Shown in pieces: positions 1-8,169 of a stretch of DNA of 64,000 bases. A model generated the notes under the pieces. The model was not told the origin of the DNA, made no database searches, and was given only the letters and a program-made list of their open reading frames with translations. The DNA is from CAZTTH01 sp964615975 (GTDB lineage: Bacteria; Verrucomicrobiota; Lentisphaeria; JABSQK01; JAJFLO01): positions 1 to 64,000 of the forward strand of contig CAZTTH010000012.1 of assembly GCA_964615975.1 (NCBI GenBank), written 5' to 3'. Made by a program: the position numbers and the translations under genes. Every line of letters starts with the position of its first letter. Positions within the stretch are counted from its first letter, which is position 1.

Positions 1-3000
1 CTGCGTAAACTTCCGCCATTTCGCCATCGATCCAGCAAATTCAAACATCGGTTCTGCGTATTTATTCGAGCACCATTCCCAGACATTGCCGGCCATATCC
101 ATCAAGCCTTCAGGTGTAGCACCGGAGGGATAAGAACCCACCGGCGTTGTCTGCCCGACCATGCTTCCATAATTTGCCCGGCTTTTATCCGGCGCTTCCT
201 TTCCCCAGGGATATTCACGATTGTCGCCGCTGGCAGCCCATTCCCACTCGATTTCAGTGGGCAGATGAAAAATCGTTTGTTTCGTATTGCCCTTGATCCT
301 GTGCCATTCGTTTGTCACCCACTCGCAATAGGCTATGGCGCTATACCAGTTGATCCCGACCACCGGTTGATCGGGACCATTGAAACGGTGGTCATCAGCT
401 AATCGTGAACGATGTGTAATTGCCTGTTGAGTTTGCAGTGACTGCAAAAACAGCTCATAGCGTTTGTTCGTCACCGGATACCTGGCGACATACAGATCCG
501 GCATGTTCACCCGTTTTTTTGTCACTGAATACTCATAACTGCCACCGGGAATGAGGATATACTCGGCGCGATCTTCAAACGGGACAATGAACACATTTGA
601 TGCAGCAATATTATCGGATGACAGTTTCACCTCCCAGGAACGCAGCAACTCAGCAATCACCGGGCGTAATTCGTGAGCGGATTCCGCGCTGAGATCAGTG
701 ATTAGCTCCGGATACTTCGCTCTCGCCGATTCACCCAGATCACAGGACTGCAGGCAACGCAAGGCGTTATAACGCTGTTGCCAGGTGAGATCCTGATTCC
801 TGATCGCCGCGATAATCGAATCCAGCGGCTTGGCCACCGCTTCCCGCAGCATCTCCAGAAGTAAGGGAGGGGTCGATCCATCGTTTTGTTTATCGCCTAA
901 AAACCGCCCGATAAATGCCGGAAAGATTTCCGGTCGTGTCATACCGGCGGAAAAGAGCAGGGTTTCCCGCCACCAGTCGTCGTTGAAATTACGAACCAAC
1001 AGGTCAACCCCACTCTTATCCCGGGCCAATTCGATGGCGGCCAGATATTCGCGAAAGGTTTTATGCTGAAAGGTATAGGCATCGGCGCCGATGGCGCCGA
1101 CCAGCACCCCGGCGCGCTCGCGGATATTGTCGAGGAAGTCCGCTGGTTTGAGTGTTGGTTTAACCTGAAAAATACGTTCGGCAAGGTGGTGCTCCACTTC
1201 GGTTTTCGTCGCCTGATCGCTTTTTTTGTCGCGCTGCAACCATAAGGCCAATGGTTGCAACACCGAACATGCCTGATCGGCGGTGAGTAACGGTTGGATA
1301 TTCTTGTATTTATCACGGTATTCCAGCAGGTATTTCATGCATTCGTCGTAAAGGGGCACACGATGACCGGATAGGCTATGGCGTTCTTTCCAGATGATTG
1401 CCATGATCTGTAGCAACATCGGCGTTCCCGCCAATTCCCGGAGCGACCGGTTTTTCTCTTCATTCAGATAATTCATGACTGCAATCGCCTGTTTCCCGGC
1501 TTCCGTCGACACCTGATGCCGATCCGTCGGTGAATGATTCCGGTCACGATCTGCACCGGCGATCTCGACCGCCTGAAACCATTGCTGTAAAAATGTCTGC
1601 TGCTGCTCAGGGTGAAAATCGCGAACTTCCACCTGAATGACCGGCGATTGCAGCGCCACCCCATCACCCACCCGATAACCGGTAAATCGACAAGTGACCA
1701 TAAATAGTGATTGCGCATAAGACGTAAAAGCGCTGTCGATCCAATTGCATATTTCCTGCCGCATACCCTGGTCACCGACTTCGTCGAGCCCATCGAGCAG
1801 AACGAGACAGCCCGGATCGCGCAACCAGCCCTCCACTATCTCTGGCGTGATCATCAGATTGTGTTGTTGCAGCCAGGCGGCCAAGGTTAGGATAAATGGA
1901 GAATCCGGTTGGAATCCCTTGACAATTTCCCGCAACGGAATGAATAATGGAATCAAGGGGTGTTCGAGATGAATCCGCTGCCGACCTTCAGCATCACAGC
2001 AATTGACTGCGAAATACTGCAACATTGTGGTTTTACCGGATCCCGGACCACCGAGAATAAGGAGAATTTCTTGCTTGCCTTGTACCCGGGGTAAAAGGTC
2101 AGTCGGCGTCAATATATCACTATCGTTTTCTCTCATTTTGATACTGGTGAGTCCAGTCGGCAATGCTTCGGTTGGGGTTAGTCGCAAGTGTACAAAAACT
2201 TCTAACAGATTGACATGGATATTCATTACTGAGATATAACCCAATAACCGAATTCGGCTGTGTTCCCGTAGAATCGCTTCCCGATGATTGCTCAGTAGCT
2301 TATCGTTGTTGTCATTCGTTCGTTTGCCGGTTCGGGAGGGTTGCTTGATTCCGGTTCCGTCCGGTTTAGCCGCATCCGGCGGCTTTTTCATCACGAAAAC
2401 CGCTTCAACCAGCGTTGCCTCGCCCTGAACAAATCCGGTATATTTATCTTTATGCTTGTCCTTGATCTCAACCCGCTGCCAGGCCAGCGCCGCCAGTTCC
2501 GGGAACTCGGGTGACCGGGTCTTGAGTTCGTCCTGCAATGCCTGATTGAACAACATGCTGGCAAACAACGCCGAAGGCTCGTCCGAGGCTTTCTGATACT
2601 TCTTGAACCCCTTGTCATCGATGAGGCGATTGGCTTGGGATAGAACCGCGCCCGCGTATTGTTTACCAACCATTTTCACCTCGCCATAATCAAGCACCAG
2701 GCGTACTGCCAGTGGCAGATCCAATCCCGATGTTTGATTATACTCCTTTACCTGTTTGCGCAGTCGTTGAGCGAGTTCCAGTGCGCGGATGAGCGGCAGC
2801 TTGGCGGCAGTCAGCTTGTCCATGATCAGGTAAAAGCCATCGCCGGTGCCGTGCAGGGTGAATAACTCGGTGAGCGGGATGACCGGCGAGATCGATTCTC
2901 CCGCCTGATCGAGCATGTCAGTCAATTTTTGAGTGACGACGGCACGTTGGTCTTCGTTGTTATAGATAGAGGTGAAGCCGACAGTGTCGATCAGGAGAAT

Positions 3001-3036
3001 CGGGAACATGAAGTGTTGGGGAATGTTGGCGGGCAT
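1..3036 (-). CDS. Cyclase-like / NACHT NTPase / FGE-sulfatase-fold protein, C-terminus cut by window edge
   Basis: The frame is open from the ATG at 3036 to base 1, giving 1012 codons without a stop. An AGAGGAAAA Shine-Dalgarno lies about 8 bases upstream of the ATG. Residues about 10-150 look like a class III nucleotidyl cyclase fold: IDTVGFT and TGDGF carry both metal-binding Asp, but the usual substrate Lys before TGDG is His and the catalytic Asn appears to be Ser, so activity is doubtful. Residues about 320-560 form a NACHT-type STAND NTPase, with Walker A GGPGSGKTT near 327 and Walker B VLLDGLDEVGD near 413, followed by a helical region. From about 820 to the edge is a formylglycine-generating-enzyme (C-type-lectin-like) fold with IPGG, EWEWAASGD and MAGNVWEWC. 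STAND proteins of this kind are usually signal-triggered switches in defence or signalling. The lectin-like end may bind a ligand. The domain calls are strong; the role is inferred. Confidence 0.85.
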   Translation of the reverse strand, partial: MPANIPQHFMFPILLIDTVGFTSIYNNEDQRAVVTQKLTDMLDQAGESISPVIPLTELFTLHGTGDGFYLIMDKLTAAKLPLIRALELAQRLRKQVKEYNQTSGLDLPLAVRLVLDYGEVKMVGKQYAGAVLSQANRLIDDKGFKKYQKASDEPSALFASMLFNQALQDELKTRSPEFPELAALAWQRVEIKDKHKDKYTGFVQGEATLVEAVFVMKKPPDAAKPDGTGIKQPSRTGKRTNDNNDKLLSNHREAILREHSRIRLLGYISVMNIHVNLLEVFVHLRLTPTEALPTGLTSIKMRENDSDILTPTDLLPRVQGKQEILLILGGPGSGKTTMLQYFAVNCCDAEGRQRIHLEHPLIPLFIPLREIVKGFQPDSPFILTLAAWLQQHNLMITPEIVEGWLRDPGCLVLLDGLDEVGDQGMRQEICNWIDSAFTSYAQSLFMVTCRFTGYRVGDGVALQSPVIQVEVRDFHPEQQQTFLQQWFQAVEIAGADRDRNHSPTDRHQVSTEAGKQAIAVMNYLNEEKNRSLRELAGTPMLLQIMAIIWKERHSLSGHRVPLYDECMKYLLEYRDKYKNIQPLLTADQACSVLQPLALWLQRDKKSDQATKTEVEHHLAERIFQVKPTLKPADFLDNIRERAGVLVGAIGADAYTFQHKTFREYLAAIELARDKSGVDLLVRNFNDDWWRETLLFSAGMTRPEIFPAFIGRFLGDKQNDGSTPPLLLEMLREAVAKPLDSIIAAIRNQDLTWQQRYNALRCLQSCDLGESARAKYPELITDLSAESAHELRPVIAELLRSWEVKLSSDNIAASNVFIVPFEDRAEYILIPGGSYEYSVTKKRVNMPDLYVARYPVTNKRYELFLQSLQTQQAITHRSRLADDHRFNGPDQPVVGINWYSAIAYCEWVTNEWHRIKGNTKQTIFHLPTEIEWEWAASGDNREYPWGKEAPDKSRANYGSMVGQTTPVGSYPSGATPEGLMDMAGNVWEWCSNKYAEPMFEFAGSMAKWRKFTQ

Positions 3037-3310
3037 GAGCTGATTTTCCTCTTTATAACCTTTGATTAAAAAGATCTGGTAGATCCCAAAGATATTTTAC
3101 CGCGGATTTCACGGATGGACGCGGATGAAATTCAGGTGACAGAATATATATCAATTATCAATGACCCAAAATAACAGCCGGCAATATCAGCAGCACAGCC
3201 CTGGCTGATTGTACCACCCTCCTACCACTTTGCCGCAGCGGCTAGTCGCAACTCTGATCCAAACCAATGGCATAAACTCAATAATTCCCATTTGACACTT
3301 GTAAGGACAA
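3037..3310. other. Intergenic region between miaB and the NACHT gene
   Basis: There is no credible gene in these 274 bases. It holds a stretch at about 3098-3133 (ACCGCGGATTTCACGG followed by GACGCGGATG). From memory this resembles a short intergenic sequence scattered through many environmental bacterial genomes, but I cannot verify that here. Confidence 0.4.
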
Positions 3311-4660
3311 TCAAGCAGTCGTCAGGGCTTTGCCGATCAGGGAAAAGGGACCGCTGCGATCGATCTGGACATCAACCACCTTGCCCATGAGATCGCGATC
3401 ATCCGGGAAAAAGACGATCTTGTTGTGCGGAGTTCTGCCGCGCCAGGAATCCTTATGTTTCTCCTCTACCAACACCGGCATGGTACTGCCGATGAGCGCC
3501 TGGTTTTTCGCGGTAAGAATCTGTTTTTGCAGGGTGTCAATGGCGCTGTGACGGCGCTTTTTCTCCGACTCACTGACATCGTCGGTCATCTTGCGTGCCG
3601 CCACGGTTTTCGGCCGGGTGGAATATTTGGAGATATGGACCTTGTCGAATTTGACCGATTCGATCAGCTTGACCGTGTCGTTGAATTGGGCGTCAGTCTC
3701 ACCGGGGAATCCGACAATGATATCGGTATTTATCGCGGCATTGGGTATGCGTGAACGAACCCGGTCAATCAACCGATAATAATCACTGATGGTGTAACCG
3801 CGCCGCATATTGCCCAGCACTTCATCGTTGCCCGCCTGAACCGGGATTTCCAGATGCGGACAAACCTTCTCCAAATCGCGCACCGCGTCGAGCAGGTCGT
3901 CAGTCATCCAATTGGGATGGCTGGTGAGAAAGCGGATGCGGGTCAGACCTTCGATGCCATTGATTTCGCGCAGCAGCGCTGACAGGGATGACGGTTCAGG
4001 CAAGTCCAGGCCATAACGGTCGACGATTTGTCCGAGCAACATCACCTCCCTTATTCCCTGAGCCACCAGGGCGTTTACTTCGGCCACAATTTCTTGTTGG
4101 CTCCGGCTGCGCTCGATGCCGCGGCGGTAGGGGATGATACAGAAGGTACAGGCATGTGAACAGCCGAGAACGATCGGGACAAAGGCGGTAACCGCCTTGC
4201 CGCGTTGTTCCACCGGCAAGAGATGGATGGCATCCTGCAATTCATCGCGTAAGCGCCGTTCATCTTGTTCCTGGTTTTGCACCATTTTTTCGCGGTGGTG
4301 CTGGTCATCAAGAAAATCCAGTAGTGGCGCTGAATCGGATGGTGGCATAAAGACATCGACAAAGGGGTATTTCTTTTTCAAGGAAGGCGCTTCCTTCACT
4401 CCAACCATGCACCCCATCAGGCCGACGATGAGATCAGGGCGTTGTTCCTTGAGGGTTTTGATTGATCCCAATCGGCCATAAATCCGATTTTCAGCTTGCT
4501 GTCGGACCACACAGGTATTTAATACCACCAGGTCGGCATGCTCGGCTTCCGGAGTGGGCCGATAGCCGATGGTCTCCAATTGCGACGCGAGATGGCGTGA
4601 GTCGGCCTCATTCATCTGGCAGCCGATGGTCCAGAGATAGTATTTTTTATTGGGGATCAT
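3311..4660 (-). CDS. miaB: tRNA-2-methylthio-N6-dimethylallyladenosine synthase MiaB
   Basis: This radical-SAM methylthiotransferase adds the 2-methylthio group to i6A37 of tRNAs. The N-terminal UPF0004 domain has its three cluster Cys in GCQMNEADS, NTCVVRQQAENRI and GLMGCMVG. The radical-SAM site is CSHACTFC near residue 168 (CxxxCxxC). A C-terminal TRAM domain ends the protein. At 449 residues it has the normal family length. The residues after the first Cys and the NTC motif fit MiaB better than MtaB or RimO. It stands alone: the nearest upstream gene is divergent and the NACHT gene follows after 274 bases. Confidence 0.93.
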   Translation of the reverse strand: MIPNKKYYLWTIGCQMNEADSRHLASQLETIGYRPTPEAEHADLVVLNTCVVRQQAENRIYGRLGSIKTLKEQRPDLIVGLMGCMVGVKEAPSLKKKYPFVDVFMPPSDSAPLLDFLDDQHHREKMVQNQEQDERRLRDELQDAIHLLPVEQRGKAVTAFVPIVLGCSHACTFCIIPYRRGIERSRSQQEIVAEVNALVAQGIREVMLLGQIVDRYGLDLPEPSSLSALLREINGIEGLTRIRFLTSHPNWMTDDLLDAVRDLEKVCPHLEIPVQAGNDEVLGNMRRGYTISDYYRLIDRVRSRIPNAAINTDIIVGFPGETDAQFNDTVKLIESVKFDKVHISKYSTRPKTVAARKMTDDVSESEKKRRHSAIDTLQKQILTAKNQALIGSTMPVLVEEKHKDSWRGRTPHNKIVFFPDDRDLMGKVVDVQIDRSGPFSLIGKALTTA

Positions 4661-4814
4661 TGGGGAAATGGGTTGGGTAGATTTTGTACTATAAAGAGTT
4701 ATGGGGAGACTAATCTAACTATGAACGGGAATCTGTCAAAATGAGTATGCTGTTTTCGCCACTTATTCATGAACATCTGGATTAAAAACAAGAATATACA
4801 ATTCCCTCAGGGAT

Positions 4815-4831
4815 CCCGCCGCCGCGGCGGG
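4815..4831. repeat. GC-rich hairpin, 7-bp perfect stem
   Basis: CCCGCCG pairs perfectly with CGGCGGG around a CCG loop. No T-run follows on either strand, so it is unlikely to be a simple terminator. Confidence 0.6.
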
Positions 4832-4874
4832 AATAGTAACCTGCCAATTTATTGGTGGGTAAGGAGATGTATCA

Positions 4875-4898
4875 AAACCCGGCGATTAAGCGCTGGGT
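4875..4898. repeat. Palindromic intergenic element, 9-bp stem
   Basis: AACCCGGCG pairs with CGCTGGGTT (one G-U pair) around the loop ATTAAG. From memory, ACCCGGCGATT palindromes with this layout occur as dispersed intergenic repeats in planctomycete-like genomes. That comparison is unverified. Confidence 0.55.
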
Positions 4899-5062
4899 TA
4901 ACATCTGACATCCCTGTCGGGTTGATAAGGAAAGTCTTGCCCGCAAGTCGAGAATATCAGTCTTCAACGATGATAAATGTTGTAGATTAATTCGCAAGTT
5001 ATATATTCATTTTGGCAGTTTACAATTCCCCTTATCTCCTGCCGAAATCATAATTCCACTTG

Positions 5063-6877
5063 ATGGTGATCGCGCATTATATGATCGGAACCAAGAAAAA
5101 AATATTTCCCAAGCACAGCGCCTTATCGCAAGCTGAAGGTTACGCCAAACACCCCAAAGATTTCTCCTGGCTGAAAAAAAACATTCCATGCCAGGCAGCT
5201 TGTCCGGCCGGGACGGATATCCCGGCATATCTGGCAGCGATTGCCCGAGGAGAGTTCGCGCAAGCTTATGTCATCAATCTCAATGATAATGTCTTTCCCG
5301 CGGTGTTGGGACGCGTCTGCTCCCGTCCCTGTGAGCCGGTGTGCCGGCATGGGTGGGAAGGGTTGGGTGAACCGGTGGCGATCTGTTTTTCCAAACGCTC
5401 CGCCGCTGATTTCATGCAGCAAAAACCGGTTCAGTTGCCCCCGTTATTCAAAACTTCCGGCAAGACGGTGGCGGTGATCGGCGCCGGGGTGGCCGGCTTG
5501 GCGGCGGCCCGCAATCTGGCGTTGTATGGCCATAAGGTCAAAGTGTTTGAGAAACACGGTTATCCTGGAGGGATGTTGAATCAGGGAATTCCTGAATTTC
5601 GCCTGCCCCGGCCGATCATTGACCGTGAAATCGAACAGGTGCGCATGACCGGAGTGGAAATCGCCTGCAATGTCGAGGTCGGCAGGCAAATCAGTCTGGA
5701 GGAATTAAGAACGAATTATGATGCGGTAATTCTGGCTGCCGGCACCCTGCGGCCCAATATTCTCTCCCTGCCCGGCAGCCAACTGCGGGGCATACGACAT
5801 GGATTGGATTTTCTGCTGGAAACGAACGACACGGGCGCATCGGGTATAACCGGACAGGTTGTGGTCATTGGCGGCGGCTTTACCGCCATGGATTGCGCCC
5901 GCACCGCGTTGCGCCTGAAGGTGGATTCTGTGAAAGTGTTTTACCGTCGTTCGCGTGCCGAGATGCTGGTGACGGAGGATGAATTGAAGGAATTGGATCA
6001 TGAAGGCATCCCGATCAACTATATGGTGACGCCAATTGGTTATAGCGGCAATGCGGAAGGGGGTGTTGCCGCGGTTCGCTTCGCGAAGACCAGGCTGGGG
6101 GAACCGGATGCAACCGGTCGGCGACGCCCGATTCAGATTTCGGACAGTGAATTCAGCGTCGCGGCTGATACGGTGCTGCTGGCGACCGGCCAGTTTCCGG
6201 ACACGGATTGGATCGATACTTCGAACCAATCCCGGTTGGTTGGTCCAGAGCGCTGGTTGTTGAGCGGCAAATCACAACAAACGTCATTAAAAAATGTCTT
6301 TATCGCCGGCGATTTCGCACTCGGCGCCACAACCTTGATCGACGCTATTGGCCATGCCAAGGAATGCGCCCGTTATGTCGATACATTTTTGCTGGGGAAG
6401 GAACGATTGGTCGATGTCGCGTACATCGAATCCGATCAGGTCAATTCGCGAAAAATGGACGCGAACCGGATACCCCGCCATGAAATCCCCACCATTCCTC
6501 TTGGTGAACGAACTCTGACCGCGGAAGTTGAGAGCGGTTATACCAAAACCGCGGCAAAAGAGGAGGCTCACCGGTGTTATCTCTGCCACTTTAAATATGA
6601 GATTGATAATGACATCTGTATTTATTGCGATGGCTGCCTGCGGGTGAAACCGGTGGAAAACTGCATCGTCAAAGTCAGTTCGATGATTTACAGCGATGAC
6701 GGACAGATCATAGGCTACCATCGCTCGACCAGTTCGCTGGATTACAATCTGCTCTACATCGATCAAAACGAATGCATCCGCTGCGGCGCCTGCGTCGATG
6801 TCTGCCCGGTGGAATGTATTCCGATTCAAAAGGTTTCGCTCAAGACTGTCAGGAAACAGGATCTCGCCTGTAATTAA
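5063..6877 (+). CDS. GltD-like FAD/NAD(P) oxidoreductase with N- and C-terminal 4Fe-4S clusters
   Basis: The protein belongs to the glutamate-synthase small-subunit-like flavoprotein family, which passes electrons between NAD(P)H and iron-sulfur partners. The N-terminal Cys block (CQAACPAGTDIPAYL, then CSRPCEPVCRHG) is the family's cluster-binding adapter. GAGVAGLAAARNLALYG near residue 137 is the FAD Rossmann motif and VVIGGGFTAMDCARTAL the NAD(P) motif. The C-terminal 100 residues add a CxxC...CxxCxxC...C array and a ferredoxin motif CIRCGACVDVCPVECI. No large glutamate-synthase subunit or other partner is adjacent, so the electron acceptor is unknown. A TTG at 5060 precedes the ATG at 5063, and another ATG lies at 5081. 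None has a good Shine-Dalgarno, so the start is uncertain. Confidence 0.85.
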   Translation: MVIAHYMIGTKKKIFPKHSALSQAEGYAKHPKDFSWLKKNIPCQAACPAGTDIPAYLAAIARGEFAQAYVINLNDNVFPAVLGRVCSRPCEPVCRHGWEGLGEPVAICFSKRSAADFMQQKPVQLPPLFKTSGKTVAVIGAGVAGLAAARNLALYGHKVKVFEKHGYPGGMLNQGIPEFRLPRPIIDREIEQVRMTGVEIACNVEVGRQISLEELRTNYDAVILAAGTLRPNILSLPGSQLRGIRHGLDFLLETNDTGASGITGQVVVIGGGFTAMDCARTALRLKVDSVKVFYRRSRAEMLVTEDELKELDHEGIPINYMVTPIGYSGNAEGGVAAVRFAKTRLGEPDATGRRRPIQISDSEFSVAADTVLLATGQFPDTDWIDTSNQSRLVGPERWLLSGKSQQTSLKNVFIAGDFALGATTLIDAIGHAKECARYVDTFLLGKERLVDVAYIESDQVNSRKMDANRIPRHEIPTIPLGERTLTAEVESGYTKTAAKEEAHRCYLCHFKYEIDNDICIYCDGCLRVKPVENCIVKVSSMIYSDDGQIIGYHRSTSSLDYNLLYIDQNECIRCGACVDVCPVECIPIQKVSLKTVRKQDLACN

Positions 6878-7116
6878 AGCTAGTTGGGAATTGTGTTTGC
6901 AGTCATTCACATTCAGGTCTGAGCGGGAATGATTTTATCCGAATACTGAACAGGTTCTGGTTGGGGATAAAGATTTCACGATCACCAGTTTGATTGGAAC
7001 GGCACCATGCGAATATTCGACAGCTTCCTATCTCACTGACGGTTTGAGATGATTGAGTATTCAGTTTTAATGATGTCCCGCTAAGATTAATTCAACATTA
7101 TGCCAGGTCTATTATC

Positions 7117-8133
7117 ATGAATATCAATGATCCATCTGTTCGCGAACATCTCACGCACTTGATCTACGCGTCGAATCACACCTTTGTAATGCCATGTTGG
7201 GGGGATTATCTGATCTGGAACGACTTGATGTATTCCCTGCTGGAAAAGGATAAGATCCGGAATCATGCCTTCCAGCGCGTGATTGATCGGATGGCGGAAG
7301 ATCAAATTATCGCTGAAATTGGATGCGGGGCGGATTTGCTGCTCACCCAGATGTGTCTGAACGCGGGAGCGCGTCGGATATACGCCATTGAAATTAATGA
7401 ATCCTCGTGTCAGCGTGCCCGGCAGTTGATTCGGGATCAGGGCTGGGAAAACCGCATCCAGTTGATTTCGGGCTCTTCGTTTGCTACCATGCTTCCGGAA
7501 CCTGTGGATCTGGTCTTATCCGAAGTCATTGGGAGCATCGGAAGCTCGGAGGGAGTAAGCGCAATTCTCCGCGATGCCAGACGTTTCCTTAAACCAGCGG
7601 GAAAATTCATCCCCGACAGTTGCCTGACTTGGATCGCGCCAATACACATGCCTGATAATATCTACCGGGATCCGATATTGGACGCGATCTTCAAGCAACA
7701 ACGCGAAGCGATGGAAGCTGCCACGGCAGATGATATCAAAATTACGCGTTATGAAATCTTTAACTTCCCCATCTCACATTTTATCGGACATCCCTTGTGT
7801 TTCGAGGAACTCCGATTTAATCCGGAATTGTCTGACACGATCAATTCTCCTCTATTATTCACCGTCGATGATGCTGCTGAATTGGCGGGATTGGCGTTGT
7901 GGATCGACTTGTATATTGCCCCTGGCGAAAGGGTAAATTCACTAAGCAAGAGCAATTGGGGCGCAGTCTACTTCGCGATGCCCCCCATCGATCTGATTCC
8001 CAACGATATCATCCAAATTGAAAGCGTTAAAACCGTGGGGGATAAAGGCATCAATCCGGATTATACCTTCACGATCACCGTCATTCGCCAGAATCGCACC
8101 ATTCACCGGCATGAGATAGTTTCGCAACATTGA
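7117..8133 (+). CDS. PRMT-like SAM-dependent methyltransferase
   Basis: The protein resembles protein arginine N-methyltransferases. SAM motif I is AEIGCGADLLLTQMC near residue 66, followed by the acidic motif IYAIEIN. The segment SEVIGSIGSSE near residue 135 matches the spacing of the PRMT double-E loop (SE-x2-G-x5-E), with both Glu present. The C-terminal half would be the beta-barrel part, although the classical THW loop is not evident. At 338 residues it is about PRMT core length. The ATG follows CCAGG by about 10 bases. Upstream, 239 bases separate it from the flavoprotein gene, so it is probably transcribed alone. The family call is good; substrate and true arginine specificity are unknown. 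Confidence 0.7.
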   Translation: MNINDPSVREHLTHLIYASNHTFVMPCWGDYLIWNDLMYSLLEKDKIRNHAFQRVIDRMAEDQIIAEIGCGADLLLTQMCLNAGARRIYAIEINESSCQRARQLIRDQGWENRIQLISGSSFATMLPEPVDLVLSEVIGSIGSSEGVSAILRDARRFLKPAGKFIPDSCLTWIAPIHMPDNIYRDPILDAIFKQQREAMEAATADDIKITRYEIFNFPISHFIGHPLCFEELRFNPELSDTINSPLLFTVDDAAELAGLALWIDLYIAPGERVNSLSKSNWGAVYFAMPPIDLIPNDIIQIESVKTVGDKGINPDYTFTITVIRQNRTIHRHEIVSQH

Positions 8134-8169
8134 TGGAAACAGAAACCTACGATCTGGATTCACTAAAAC

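Larger units (their letters stand above)
4661..5062. other. Gene-free region built of short palindromes
   Basis: These 402 bases lie between the divergent miaB and the plus-strand flavoprotein gene and hold no credible ORF. From about 4800 to 4935 there are four consecutive inverted repeats: CCCT-C-AGGG at 4804-4812, CCCGCCG/CGGCGGG at 4815-4831, AACCCGGCG/CGCTGGGTT at 4875-4898, and a weaker CCC-TGTC-GGG near 4910-4920. Promoters for both flanking genes must also lie here, but no clear -35/-10 pair stands out. Confidence 0.6.

Noticed and set aside
5705..6910. Several open frames on the minus strand inside the flavoprotein gene
   Set aside because: They are shadows of a well supported gene with cofactor motifs, and show no family resemblance.
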